Origin: Gossypium raimondii
Lineage: Eukaryota; Streptophyta; Magnoliopsida; Malvales; Malvaceae
DNA: 64,000 nt
NCBI RefSeq assembly: GCF_025698545.1
Contig: NC_068577.1
Location: 1,426,001-1,490,000, forward strand
Reading direction: 5' to 3'
Part shown: positions 23,276 to 36,549 of the stretch, one piece after another
Layout: the number at the start of each line of letters is the position of its first letter
Position numbering within the stretch: position 1 is the stretch's first letter
Program-made: the position numbers and the translations under genes
Notes under the pieces: generated by a model
What the model was told of the DNA's origin: nothing
Seen by the model: only the letters and a program-made list of their open reading frames with translations
Database searches by the model: none

Positions 23276-25380
23276 TTAGCTTAATTTGTTTAATTGATAG
23301 CAATAATAACAAATCACTTTATGATTAGTGGTTGCCTTTTTATCAGTCTTGATCATCATTGATTTGTTGGAGCATTCGCCTGGATCAACACAATTTGTTG
23401 CCTTCACAAACACTGTAGGACTCTTCATGACAACTTTCCCTTTATCTACATAGCCAAAATCTTCTTTTCCTAGATCTCTGCTTCTAGTAGCAAGTACCTC
23501 ATCCAATTTTTCACTATCGAAATTAAACTTCTCGAGCTTCGGCTTGGTGTCACTTAGTTTTCTTTGAGTTTTCTTTAGATTGATTAATTCTCCTGCAAGT
23601 AATGACTCTTTGGCTTTAACTTTCTTGATCTACTTAACATTCTCCTTTTTTAGGTAAGTGTTTTCTTTCAACAATGTAGCATTCACATCATACACTTGCA
23701 CTCATTTCCCAAGCATGATCTTATATGTCTACAAAAAATCCTCTCTAGAGTCTCTTTCAAATTCAACATCAGTGGCAATATCAGATCCTATAGTGACATT
23801 TGTTGTGAATGCTACATAGTTACTAAAATGATTTTCATCAGACTTGGAGTTGCTAGTGAAAAGATCATTACTCCAAGTCACACAGAATGATTTCTTCTTT
23901 TTCTTCAGTGTTAACACACTCGGCTTGGATGGGTCTAAATCCCTGACACTCGTGGCATTTGACTCTTTTCTTTTTCTCTTTCTCAACATATTTTTTTGAT
24001 AACAACACCTTTGGATTTGTTCTTGGGAATGCTTTTGGTGGCCTCAAACTTCTTGAATCTTCTGAATTGCTTCTTCAAAGCTTTGTTGGAATTCTGAGTG
24101 AGCAAAGCAATTTGTTCTTGGAGTTCCTCGATTGCAACGAAGTCAGAACTGGGCACTTCATCTACCATTTGTAGAGAATTCACTGATGGTCTTTGAATCC
24201 TACATTTTCAAAGTCTCGAATTTGGTGGTCAGCATCTGCATCTTGGATTGTTTAACTGTGTTGGTTCCTTCATGGGCCGTTTGAAGTATGTCACATGCTT
24301 CCTTGGCAACAATACATTTCGAGATCCTCTTAACCTCTTGTTGGTCAACACCACAGAAAATAGCATATAATGATTTAGATTTGGAATTAGCTAAATTTTC
24401 CTCATCAATAGTCCATTCCAACTAAGATTTAGGAGTTCTTCCAACTTTATTTTCAATCATAGGTGCTTGCTATCCAGTGAGAACAAAGTGTCATGCCATT
24501 TCATTAGTAGACTTGATTTGAGCTTTCATCATTGCCTTCCAATAGGCATAGTTGTCACTATCTAACATAAAAGGGTGAGTAGTCAAAGATAAGAATATCT
24601 AGCAATCAATAACACTAGGAAACACCACTAGCTATGTTAAGAAGAAAGCCCTTATACCAATTGTTGAATCGAACAGTTGCTAATTGGTTAAAATGTTGAA
24701 TAAAACTGCGCCACTTCGATTGCCACTGCAACGAACAAAATAGAAAACAAAGTAAAACAATGATACAAAGGATTGTTTAAGCAATTTGGTTTCCCTACGT
24801 TTGCGGAACCTAACTGAGTGAGTAAATCCATTATCATTAATCTTCAATACAACAAATGATTCAAGTTCTATCACATTCTCGGTATAGCAATCTCACTTTT
24901 GTATCTAAAGACCTAATCACTCTATCTAGTTCTCCCCTAAGAACTTAGACATAAAAAAAAAAAAACTTGTGTACTCTCTCAAATGTACTCACAAAATACG
25001 TTCCTCAATGGAAATTAAGTGCTCTCAATACTCAAGAAAAAACCTATAAAAGTCTCTCAATATATAAGAGTTTTTGAGACTTGCTAGCATACTAAAGATC
25101 ACTTACAATCAATTCCCTACTAAAAACTAGCTAGAAAATAACAAAATACAATATACTAATAAAGACCAATGTAAAGTGGACTGTTGGAGATTTATTGTTT
25201 AATGTTATCCCAATCCGTTCTCCATAATCCAATGGACCCAATTGCTTGATCCTATCCAATTCAATCTTTAAGATAAGTTGCTTTAATCAACATCATTCAA
25301 AGAGCAAAGATTTTGTTCTAAAATTTACTTCAAATATGGCAAGCAATATATTGATGGTGAAAGTGGCCACTTCAAAAACT
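23276..25380 (-). mobile_element. Ty1/copia fossil: LTR plus gag
   Basis: Broken element on the minus strand. An LTR-like segment starts at 24662 (TGTTGAATCG on the plus strand) and extends to roughly 25380. Next to it is TTGGTATAAGGGC, an altered form of the initiator-Met tRNA primer site. Gag follows (about 24650-23980), with residues typical of the copia gag core, and then a zinc-knuckle region at about 23300. The rest of pol and the other LTR are absent. Several breaks are present. Confidence 0.72.
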
Positions 25381-27157
25381 TGGCTCAATAAATTTTAAAA
25401 CTTATTTCTTATAATTGCAAAAAGAAACTAAGAATTTTTTACTCTTTTTAAAATTGTCATTAAAATAAATATAAAAATATCAAATAGATATTTTAACTAT
25501 AGCTCATAGGCCAAATTTGATATCAACCCTATATAATATTGAGTTAAACGTATCACGTTGTCATTTTGTTAAGAGGGTTAATTAACATACAAGTGACCAC
25601 AACATTACAAATCAATAATATATTATTTTGTAATATTTCATAATTCGATGGAGCAGTTTTAAAAGATCAGAGACCTCTAAGGACATGAAATGTACATTAT
25701 TTCGCTTTTTTTGCAGGGGTTTCATGCATGTCTAGAAACAGCCATTGGCCCTCAAATTTACACCTAGCTACTTTGATTTTTGTGGTCTACTTTAAAAAGA
25801 AAATTGAGTAACTTTCTTTTTATGGGAAAACAATGGGGGCAAGAATTAGAGATTGAAAACTCTTGTCCATGCATGCCACTTTGGTTGGTTGGAAAAATAG
25901 ACATGCACCCCCACGATAATCTCTTTTTCTTCTTCTCATCTTGTTTGTCCATTCTTGGTTGCCCAATGTGATTTTTCATGGATGCCAAAAAAAGAGAAGA
26001 CTCTTCAATAACTATGTAATGCTAGGGATATAGGCCTTCTAGTGTTAGTGACATCAAAACCTGCCTATTTACCACACATATTTGTTAAGGAAATGGGACC
26101 ATTGAAAATTAAGGATGAAGCTAGGATTGGGCCTTTGGTTAAATGGGAAAATGTAATTTTTAGTCCCTCTCAAATATTAATAAGTTAATTTAAGCTTTTT
26201 ATGCTTCGGTTGGTTACTAGTATAATAATATGTGGAAAAGACTTATCTGATACACATTTGTTACAATAGTTAAACATCAAATAAATAAAAAAAGTACAAA
26301 TTTAAACTTGAAATTAGAAAAATGAGTAAAATTTTGTAAAAATAAAACTCTTTAAAATAAATGAAAACTTTACTATAAATTATGGGAGTGGCTAAAATTA
26401 AATATTTAATTTAAGTTCACTTAAAATTTTATAATTTTATCTCAACGTACCCTATTAATATCGTTTTTACATTGTAAAATGTTTTTAAAGATTGATAATC
26501 TATATTCAAGATCTCTTTTTTTTTCTTTTTTTTTTTTTCATAATTTGCTGCCTAAATCAAATATTTTGTTTTCAAAAGCAGCTTTTTACATGAAGTAATG
26601 GTAGGGGAAGAATTATGGTTAAAAACCAAGTTGTTTAAAGCCAACATTGATCCACTCTCCATACCTTCATAACTTTGAAGACAAAAGGAAAACATTTGAC
26701 AAAACCAGCTATTGTTTCATGTCATCTGTATCTTAATCTGTCTCTTTGTCTCACCTTGACCCATCATTGCAGCTGATTTTGTGACTCTTGTGTTTTCTTC
26801 TTTCCTTTTTTTCCTTTGATATGTGCTTAGCTCATCTTTCATATGTCAATAAGGTTAATTTATTTTATATCAATCAATTTACTCGGGATTATTCTATTAA
26901 CAAACAGTAAACTAATATAATAATACGTATTTAATAAACATCGATTTTTTTTTCGTTTCTGTTAAGCGAATATGATTTTAAGACTAGTTTATTAAGTGAA
27001 CGGGACACAAGCAAAACCTGTCCAGTTCATTTATGTTCACGGACAAATTCTTTTATGTTATTTTAAAGCTCTTTTAATATATCATTTAAAACTTTTTTTA
27101 ATTATTCTATATTAATAAAATAATTATTCCTTGTGGGCTTATTTTGTTTACTTATAA
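25381..27157. other. Gene-free stretch
   Basis: No gene recognised. Short local inverted repeats occur at 25794-25825 (AAAAGAAA…TTTCTTTT) and 25833-25865 (GGCAAGAA…CTCTTGTCC). Those explain why both strands show similar short open frames there. Confidence 0.4.
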
Positions 27158-27166
27158 TATAATTAT

Positions 27167-27511
27167 GGGAGGATCCACTTACACCGCTGTAAAATTTAAG
27201 TGGTTTTACACTCTTCGTAATTTTTGTATGTTTAATATTTTAACAATCCAACTATTATATTTCATGCTTTAATCATGTAGATAATGCATGTCAAGTTTGA
27301 CATAAATTAAAATTTTCTAACATTTATTTTTCTTAATAATTTTTACTCTTAAATATTAAACATATAAATATTAAATATTAGATTTATATGTATGACACGC
27401 ATAAAAATTTTGATAAATTTAACGGTTGGATTGTTAAAATATTAAACATATAAAAGTTACGAAAAAGTGTTAAACTACTTAAGTTTTACATTGGTGTAAG
27501 CGATTCCTCTC
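27167..27511. mobile_element. MULE-type MITE, 345 bp, with 9-bp TSD
   Basis: Terminal inverted repeats of about 100 bases: the left begins GGGAGGATCCACTTACACC and the reverse complement of the right begins GAGAGGAATCGCTTACACC. Both continue into TATGTTTAATATTTTAACAA. It is flanked by the 9-base direct repeat TATAATTAT (27158-27166 and 27512-27520), the duplication size of Mutator-like elements. It has no coding capacity. It lies inside another repeat-like AT-rich block. Confidence 0.88.
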
Positions 27512-27520
27512 TATAATTAT

Positions 27521-30500
27521 TAATGCTTATATTTGATTATTCTATATATAAATATATATATATGTTTATTATTCATGAACATTGTTCTTGAACATGTTCA
27601 CAACCATATTCATTTAATGGTCGTGAACATATTCGTTTAACTTAAACAAATGAATAAAAACACAAATTTAAAACTCTTAACAAACACGAACTGAACTCGA
27701 ACAAGTTTAAAAATAAACAAACTAATACAATATCACTTACTGCTCTAATTCTTCAATCCGAATATTTATAATTTAATTCCAATCCGGAAATCTTTTAGCG
27801 TCCCTATATATTTTAATCATATCATGTATTGATATTAGGATGGTATTTGATGGGTTGTAAACTATGAATACTAGAAGTGATTGCGCATGCATATGCATGT
27901 GTTAATATATGATTGAAAACGTGCCTAATATCACTTATGATATTTGTAAAATTTTTACTTTTATATATAATTAATGCATTAAATTTTTTAACTTATAATT
28001 AAATCAACTATTACCAACCTTAAATTAAATAATTAATTGGGTAGAACAATTTTGAAAAAAATAATTCTGCACAATAAAATTCGAATCTAAATACTCGGAA
28101 TTTAAAAGAATAAGTTTTTACGTGTGAAAAAGGTAGGAAGGCTTAGACTTTTGTTTTAAAGTTTAGGGATTCGTGATTATCCTCCTAACAATGTCATTTT
28201 TAAGATTTGAGTATGTTTGGTTTTTCTTTGAAAATGTAGTGTGTCGACTTATCACTACACCTAACACTTGTCGGTAATGTATTACTTTTTTTTTTTAATT
28301 TAATAAAAGTAAATGGGACATAAATGGTAACCTAAGTTGGCACCTTTAATTAGGAAGGGCAATTGATGAAATGAAGGTTAGATTAGGAAATAGACCCAAA
28401 GCTTGATTAAAGGGAATGTGATGAAGATTTCTTTGGAGTGGATGAATGCTTTAAGGATTATAAGTCAACTTAAACACAAATTAAAGGTTATGATTAGTGC
28501 GGGGGCACTCATTATTAAAAAGGGATTAAACAATAATTCTTCTTCTTCTTGTTCCTTGTGTAACAATATAGTTTCTGGAGTACTTGGTTGGCAACCTCAT
28601 CATTACTCATCAATAGGTCAATGGGAATTTTATATCATTGCTTCAACCGTGATTAGATTGGATTTTGGTTGAGTTTAAATAATGATATTAACCCATTTTA
28701 TATTTGTCTAACCTCTATCCAATAAGAAATACGAGCTTAAAATTCTATTCAAGTTTACCCATATTTATACATGACTAATCTGATTCATTTTAGACCTAAT
28801 CATATTATTTTATAATTTTTTTAAAAATAAGATTATTTTAAATTTAATATTTAATTAATATTTTTCATTTACTAAAATTTTATATATAATGAACTTAATA
28901 TGTTTTAATGTTTATGTTATAGTATTAACTACAGATTTAATTTTTATGTGCTTTAAATTATATAATATATTAATATAATATAATATAATATAATATAATA
29001 TAATATATTACAAACTTAAAAAACAGGTTAGACCAAGATCTAGCCTTGAATATTTAAGCTTGAGTTTGGTTCATATTTTAATCAGGACTAATCCTTTTTT
29101 GTCTAGGCTCATTTTTCAAACTTAATATTCAAACCCTCTCAAATTTCAGGTGAACCTTCACGCTTGAACGAGCCCAACCTTGAATAAGTCTACTCATTAC
29201 CAATATAACATACAATGTAAACTAAAGTTTCTACACATTTTTATAAAATTTTAAATCCGACCACCATATTTTACGTCTCATTTAAATATATCATGCATAT
29301 AATGTTTTGAGTAAATATATCATGGAGAACAAAGTTAAAAACCCCAACCTTAAAATATATGTAGGTTGTCCAAACTCTTATTATCCCAACAGCTTGTCCA
29401 AATAGATGTTCGAACAAGGAATGGAACAGAGTGTTTCAACAGACAATCCAAAGAAATATTCGACCAGAGAATGTAACTTTAGTCATTTTAGACAACTAAG
29501 GTCTCAATAATTGTGACTCGAATGTATACATAAAATTTTAATTTTAATTTTAATTATATACATTTAAAAAATTTTAGATAGGTAAATAAAAAAATCATCA
29601 ATTATTTGTCATGGAATTGTCATTTTCCTTGAATTTAGTATTCAATTGAGACAAAATAAAAATTTAGGTACCAAAATAAACATTGAATCCAAAATCAAAT
29701 ATGAAATCGGACGAAAAAAATTCAATTACTAAATTGAACATTGAAGACAAACTCAAATACTGAATAATATATTAACCCAATATAATATTTCTTATTTTCT
29801 AATAAGATTGTAAAATATTTGAAAAGGTTTGCAAACAATTACACCAAATTAGGGGTTGTGTTGGTGGCAAAATCTTCTATATTTTCACACATTTGAGCTC
29901 CATTGGGCCTTGATTTGCCTTGTGATTTAACCAACTTAAAACCCATATGGATTCAATAATGGTTAGTTCTTAGTTAGTTAGGCCCATTAAATCATGTATT
30001 TCATTACTCAACACCTAATTCACTAGGCCCATAAACCAAAATTTGAAACATAAACCAATCGAATTACGAGTAAATTAGACATCAACTTAATTAAAATAAT
30101 TTAAAAATTCATATTTTTATAAAAAATTATTTTATTATTTGGAGGTTTTTATCTTTTTTTATATAAAATCAATAAATACATATAATAAGAGCTTAACTTA
30201 AATTTTGAATACGTATTATTTAAATGTCAAGATGAAAACTATAACCACGGCTCTAAATAAATCTTAATAGTAAAATTTTAATACACAATATTATATATAA
30301 ACATAAATTTTATATTTATCAATTTCTTTTTGTTCTCTTCATGTACGTTTTATAGTTTATACTCAAGTTCGTGACTACTTAATATAAATGTAATGTATAT
30401 ATATATATATTATTTTGAATTTTTTTTATACAAGATTGAAGGTAGGAGATGGAGGTCACATAATTTAAACCTGTATCAAACGGATGTCTGACAAAAATTT

Positions 30501-30840
30501 TAACTACCGCCCCCATACAAATCAAGATGTATTTTATATTGAATTTCAACAAATATGATCTTAACATTGATGGGTCATTTATTTATAAAATCAAGTAAAT
30601 TAATCCATTTGTTTATAAATGGTCCGTCAAAATTAAAGTGAGCAATTTAATCTTTATATTATAAAAATAAACAATTTATTCCGTGTTGATTTAAAATATC
30701 ATAAAAAAAAAGATTTAATTCACAATTAGACTATTAAATGATACCCATTTACTCATTTTAACATTAAAACTTTTTTATCCTAATTTACCTTCCGATTTCA
30801 TTCCACACCTTCCTCGTTTCCTTCCAAATGCACTTATTGT
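27521..30840. other. Gene-free AT-rich stretch
   Basis: No gene supported. It holds a (TAATA)n microsatellite at 28971-29008 and a block at about 28660-29190 with interspersed-repeat style. The rest is unassigned. Confidence 0.4.
28971..29008. repeat. (TAATA)n microsatellite
   Basis: About seven near-perfect five-base units in tandem. Confidence 0.9.
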
Positions 30841-31145
30841 TGCAATAGCGCAATGATGGTGTGCAATATCAGTCAACCATAGACTCCAGTCACTGGATCT
30901 AATCCTCCATGAAAAGTAAGAAATTCCGTATATTTTGACCAATTCAAGGTAAAAAATGAGGCTGCTCCCTTGACAAAATTGGGATAATATTGAGTCAAAA
31001 GATCACGATTCAAGATAATTTCATGGGGAAGTGGGATCTCTTTAGAGTCTTCTCCAGCATTTAGAAATTAGTTTATCGGTAAATATACATGTACTTTATG
31101 CCTCGCCCAAGAAAGGGACCCAAGCTCACAGCCAGCTGTTTCACT
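30841..31145 (-). pseudogene. psaA: Plastid psaA fragment in nuclear DNA (NUPT)
   Basis: Translated on the minus strand, the segment matches an internal part of the photosystem I P700 apoprotein A1. From high to low coordinate it gives GSLSWARHKVHVYLPIN, then [30 protein letters not shown], then [24 protein letters not shown] and, after a one-base deletion near 30873, WLTDIAHHH. In intact PsaA these blocks run in this order at roughly residues 200-300. An in-frame stop replaces the Gln of 'INQFLNAG'. Many substitutions make this an old nuclear insertion of plastid DNA, non-functional. Sequence above 31145 no longer aligns by eye. Confidence 0.85.
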
Positions 31146-31662
31146 TTTAGCGGGGCCTCTTCAATCCAAGACTTAGCCGATTTAAACAGCTTCCCTTCCT
31201 GAGCTATACCATAGGTGGCTGTATGCGTCTTCCTAAATATGTATCGAAACTGAACCTCTTCAAATGACTGAACTTTATCCTGAATTATCGTACCCATAAA
31301 ATAAGACAAAATTAAATAAAGTGGATAACTAACCCTTCAAATAATTTAACCATTAATGATCATATTACTTAAATCCAATCCAAAGTAGATATGTATATTG
31401 CAAAACACCTTTCACTTTATAAACATGTCGGATTATTAAAGTAGCTGCTAATCAACCAAGTCTCAGCTAAATTCAGCAGCCCCATAACACCCTACTTAAC
31501 TCTACATTTTCTATTCAAAAAGCTTGGACAATTTCGTCTTTCCACACACACACAAAAGGAAAAAAATATGGACCACCTATGTCCTAAGCCTAAGTTCCCC
31601 ACTCTTACCAAATTCTTTGGTTGTCCTATCCAAAAATTTCATCCATACCACTGTTAAACAAA

Positions 31663-32159
31663 AGGTTATATTCTGCTATTGGTCCCTGTTCTTTGTGAAA
31701 TTTGTGAATTTAACCCTTATACTTTTTAAATTGGTCAAATTTTGAAATTTTAACATTGACCCAAATAGTAACAATTAAATTCATTTGTTTAAATTCAATT
31801 ATTAGTCTTGTACTATGTGTACAGCTGTAGATTTAGTCCATATTCTTCAACTGAATCATTCTAAGTCCTTACATTTTTAGAAATTTGAAATTTTAATATT
31901 TACACAAATGATAGTCGCTAATCCATTAACAGAATTTTTAGTGAGTAATATATAGAAATAACAAGCGTACATGGCATTACACGTATCATAATATGTTTGT
32001 CGATCGATTTTGAAAACAGAGATCTTAATGAATTTAACAATTATTATTTGGCTAAAACTGAAATTTTAAAATTGAAAAATATAGAAACTAAAAGGACCAA
32101 TTTAAAGTATAAAACTATAACTTTCAGAAAATATAGGGACTAATAACAGAATTTAACCT
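31663..32159. mobile_element. MITE-like element with inverted ends and 7-bp direct repeat
   Basis: The left end is AGGTTATATTCTGCTATTGG and the reverse complement of the right end is AGGTTAAATTCTGTTATTAG. The arms stay similar for about 90 bases. AAACAAA flanks both sides (31656-31662 and 32160-32166). A second copy in opposite orientation is at about 45630-46035. It sits about 420 bases upstream of the RING-CH gene start codon. Confidence 0.65.
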
Positions 32160-32583
32160 AAACAAACTGTAGCAATCACTAAAAGGGCAACCAAATCAAG
32201 GGCTAAGACAAAATATCTACCTCTTAAAAAAGAAATAAATAAAAAACCCAATTTTCTCTATACTTTTCCTTACAAATCTATGTATGTTATATGAGATCTC
32301 TTATTGTATTAATATTTCTCTCTCTTGATTTTCTTCCATGTCTTGTTCTGAACTGACAAAAACAACAAGAGTGAGAAAAAACCAGACAATCAGTTTCAGC
32401 TAAGACATTAGTAAGTAACACACTTTAAAAGTTAAAAAAAAAATATTATTACCCTCGTTGTTCAAGTGCAAGTGTAAAACAATGAGCTTTAAGACATAGT
32501 TAAAACCTGTTGTAGAACTGATGATCTTGGTGTGTTAAAGAACAGAGTCACATGGAAGATTCACACTTTGGATCTTAAAAAAG

Positions 32584-34027
32584 ATGGAAGCTTTAGCTAA
32601 AGAACCTGAAGGGGTAGTGGTAATCATCGACATTGATGGAGAAGAAGAACCAGCAAACCAGACAGACAACGAGGAGCAGCAACAAGGGACCAACAGCAGC
32701 AGGTGTTCGTCGTCTTGTTCGAATGAAGCAAAATCTGGGACAAGTGAGATCATAAAGGAGAGGGGATCTTCAGTGTCGGATACTAGTTGTTCTTCTTCTT
32801 CCTTAGAAGTGGATCTGGAAGCTGAGGTGGTGACTGAAACCAAGCTGCATTTGGACAATGTGGAGAGGGATTGTCGGATTTGTCATCTCAGCTTGGATCC
32901 AAGTAACCAAGAATGTGATTTGCCTATTGAGTTGGGGTGTTCTTGTAAAGATGATTTAGCTGCTGCTCATAAACAGTGTGCTGAAGCCTGGTTCAAAATT
33001 AAGGGAAACAGGTAAAACATTTTTTATTGTTTTGAGCTATTATTGTCTTATTTTGGTATGTACTGTAAGAAATGTGGGTGAATCTTTGTTGTAGCCATTG
33101 CATTATAGATTGGTATATGCTAGGAAGAACTTGGTAAATTTGCCGGTTTTTGAGAAAGGGTCCTCATTGGATTTATTCTGAATATGCTGTAAATACTGAG
33201 TTTCAAATTGCATTTTGCTCACTATTCTTAAACAATGAGCAAATTAATCTTTGTGGATTAGGTCGAAGAGCAAACTAGTTCTTTTTGTTAAAAAATTCGT
33301 TCATTTCTATTGTTAAAATCTGTCATCGTTGACAAAATAACAAAATAATAGCACGTGATGTGTTATGTTACATCTCGTGCTGACATACATTTTTTAACAA
33401 AAAGGATTAATTTACTCTTTGATTTAACGTACATAGATCAATTTATCCTATTTTTTAGTAGAAGGGGCAAAATGCAATCTTACACTTAATATAGGTGCCT
33501 TGATGGTACTTTTTACGCTGAATATGCTCTGCCATGTTGATCATTCTCTTGCAACACCTTTGCAAGGCCTCCTTACTGTGTTTCGGTTTTCTAGTTAAGC
33601 TGGATCAAGGCGTAAGCGGCTAATACACGGCAGATCGTATCGTGTTATTTATGTTGTTCTTGTTGCAGGCATAAGCAGTTAAATATCAGACATGAACTGA
33701 TTTGTATGTTTTACCTAGCATATGTCTTGGTCTATTGATTCTCCTACTGATTTGCATGTTACAATGCCTTTTTCCCCCAGAATATGTGAGATTTGTGGAT
33801 CCACTGCTCGCAACGTTGCTTGCATGAACGAGACCGAGATGATGGAGCAATGGAATGATTCGAATGATTCCATAGCTGTGGCGGCAGCAGCGGCAGTTCC
33901 TGTCGGGACTCGTGGTGCAGACTCGAGAAACTTCTGGCAGGGTCATCGGTTTCTAAATTTCCTACTAGCTTGTATGGTCTTTGCCTTTGTAATCTCTTGG
34001 CTCTTTCACTTTAATATACCATCATGA
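32584..34027 (+). CDS. RING-CH (RINGv, MARCH-like) zinc finger membrane protein, 2 exons, 224 aa
   Basis: Probable membrane-bound E3 ubiquitin ligase. Exons are 32584-33011 and 33781-34027, with a GT-AG junction at phase 2. An acidic, Ser-rich N-terminus (1-90) precedes a C4HC3 RING-CH finger. Its ligands are C97 and C100 (RDCRICHL), C119 and C121 (LGCSCKDD), H129 and C132 (AHKQCAEAWF, with the conserved Trp at 136), and C145 and C148 (ICEICGS), encoded across the intron. One C-terminal membrane helix spans about 200-218 (FLNFLLACMVFAFVISWLF), six residues before the stop. Single-helix plant RINGv proteins of this size are common; the substrate is unknown. The intron contains a MITE (33189-33517). 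Confidence 0.92.
33189..33517. mobile_element. MITE of the GGTAAAAGTACC family in the RING-CH intron
   Basis: The right end reads GATGGTACTTTTTACG, the inverse of the family's left terminus. The interior has the family blocks CAAATTAATC and TTTTTAACAAAAAGGA and the end block GGGGCAAAATGCAATCT. It is flanked by the direct repeat CTGAATATGCT (33178-33188 and 33518-33528), a Mutator-like duplication length. Confidence 0.75.
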
Positions 34028-34489
34028 GAATCTATAGCATGTTGTTTATATTAGTATTTAGAACTTCAACAACTTTTTGTAATAATTTTATGTTGTGTTC
34101 TGTGTTGGATTTTAATTCAACATAACAAAGAATGTTATCAAATTCTGTGTTTTTTTTTTTGTTTACATTGCACCATTTGAACACTTGTGTGTAGCTCTTC
34201 ATGTCCTAAAAAGGAAGAAATTTATTATATAGATCTGAGTTTACAAACAAGTTGCCAACATGGACAAAGAAATATACAACAAATACATTATAATATACAG
34301 CTCATATACAAAATGAACGAACTTATTTTACAAATGTACCTGATTTGTGGATTAAAACTGAATCATTCTTCATTGACATAAAATACTCGTTCCGAAAGCT
34401 TACTATACACGAACTTGAAAAATATGTGCAGTGCAGAAAATGATGAGAGCAGCTCAATGAAGAATATCAGGTGCTACTCGTATCAAAAA

Positions 34490-35296
34490 TCATATTATGG
34501 GATAGTTCTGTTTACGGCTCTCATCAACGGATATCTACATTGGAACATAGCAAAGATCAAACAAGTGACGGATAATGCTAGGTGAGGATAGTTTCGGTTT
34601 ATCGCATGTGAACTTGATGAAAATTTTTAAGTAATTTAGCATTTCAACCAAATAACAATACAAAAAAAGGCAGAAAGTTTCGTTGTTTTATAGATATCTT
34701 ACCAGAAGAAGATCCTCGTCAGTACCGAAGGACTTGCGTGCTTCTTCGAGGGACTTTGATGAGATCCTGTCTTGTTTCCTGCACATATTCTTTCCCAAGT
34801 TTATGCTTCTAGCATAAGATCAAACAAACTCTTAAAAACGAAGCTTGAGAGTTGAATTAACATCAACAGAAGTATAACTAATAAGATAGATACAGGTTCC
34901 ATTGAACCAATTTTATGAACACTGTGTATAACGGCGTGGTGTTCCTAGTGTGAAGTGCCGCCTTAAGTTTCTTAACATGCTTATTTCTGAAAATTATTCG
35001 TAAATCATCATACCAACAATGATTACCTTAATACCTGTGTTTAAAACGATTATATGACCTTGAACAAAACAAAAACAAAAAGAGATTATATAATTGGGAG
35101 CTGCCAAGCAGTGAAAAAGAAGGGTTGGGAAGTACCTAGAACTTGAAGGATCTCTAATCTCAAATTCATCCGCTTCAGCATCATAACCGCATATCACGAC
35201 ATAATGACCTACAACAAGACCAAATTTCTCAACGATGTGATCAAATGTGAAAGATCATATAAGTTCATGGACAAGATTATATAACCATTATGTACC

Positions 35297-35344
<48 letters not shown>

Positions 35345-36549
35345 TCATTATTAGCATTCTGATATTATATTTTCAACTTTTATACAAAAAACAACATTTT
35401 AAAAGCGTGCAACGCTAACCTGTGTATCCTACATCATTGCCATGAAATCCAGGGATGAGAACATCTCCAACCCAAGATCGACTGTAAGTGCAAGATTTTA
35501 GCAGAAGAATTTAATACTAGGGTATCATCACTATATAAGTTTCATCCAAAAACTGAAATATGAATACATACCTCAATTTGTACAGATCAACCAAAGCAAT
35601 CGCAATATACTTCCCCGACAAGATCCAACAAGAGATTTCTTCTTTGCTGATTGACCTGCACTGAAAAATGGGAGCAGTTCAAAACCCCAATGAAACTTAT
35701 CACTAAAGCGATCAAACTGCAGTACGAATATGTGTTCTAACCTATAACAGTTCTAATGCAAAGAGATAAAAGAAAACATGCACTCGGATAAATACCAGTA
35801 TATTGATCCCTGCTTCCACTGCTTTTTGGAATAGCTTATCTACTCGAACTAGATCACTAGGCAGATGTTCCTGCAAAATACTCGAGTAGTTTCTTTGATT
35901 ATTATATTAACAACAATAATACAGACACAGAGCAACTACGAAGATGCATATGATGCAAAGGTAAATTACCTTGTAATATGTCTCCCCAGAGTAGTTCGGG
36001 TTAGCTCCAAATGTTACAGTGTAATAGGAAAACCTAACGGAAAACTTTCGCAGTAAATAAGCGAGATCAACGGTCCAAATGCTGCAAACAAGATGAAATA
36101 AAATGGTATCAGCGTATATCACATCCAAATGTTCATAATGTTTATATAATTCTTTGCAAACGTTGTAATGAAAACATACCTAGTCGAGCAGCAAAGCTCG
36201 GCCAAGTTCTGAATACTATAACCATTAATGCCGACAGTAGACAAAGCCATCAAAACACAAGCAAGTCCACAGTCCCAATAGAACAGCTGGTTAATATGTG
36301 GAACCTGTAAACACCAAACAAACCTCATCATCGAAACATAAACAAAATAAACTTGCAATGCAAGGAAGCTTGAAACAATAATGCACTCACTTGAACAAAA
36401 TGTGATCGAGGCAAGGCGGTCTCGTGGCCATTTCGATTATCAGATGGCAGCTCAAAAGGGTAGCATCTGGCCACCATATTCACTCGATCCCCATCTTTTT
36501 CTTCATCTGTTTTCAGAATCTTGTTTGACAGAAAATATAAAGGCCACAT
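34490..36549 (-). CDS. GC1: GC1/GUCD1-type guanylyl cyclase-like protein, 9 exons, 271 aa
   Basis: Soluble protein of the guanylylate cyclase 2 family (plant GC1, animal GUCD1). Exons in transcript order are 36549-36391, 36304-36180, 36081-35970, 35870-35796, 35660-35572, 35481-35420, 35208-35136, 34778-34703 and 34534-34490. All are GT-AG with matching phase. Landmarks are MWPLYFLSNKILK at the start, VPHINQLFYWDCGLACVLMA (about 54-73), SIWTVDLAYLLRKFSV, FGANPNYSGETYYK, then GYTGHYVVICGYDAEADEFE and a final SLEEARKSFGTDEDLLL. The family shows a papain-like WDCGLACV core, so the cyclase role assigned to Arabidopsis GC1 is family knowledge rather than something seen here. A 5' UTR intron is likely (donor near 37153, acceptor near 36671). 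Confidence 0.93.
35301..35341. repeat. (AT)n microsatellite in a GC1 intron
   Basis: About 20 perfect AT units between exons 6 and 7 of the GC1-like gene. Confidence 0.95.

Noticed and set aside
25764-25988. Similar open frames on both strands, suggesting a real small gene
   Set aside because: The similarity comes from short inverted repeats in the DNA, not from a conserved protein.
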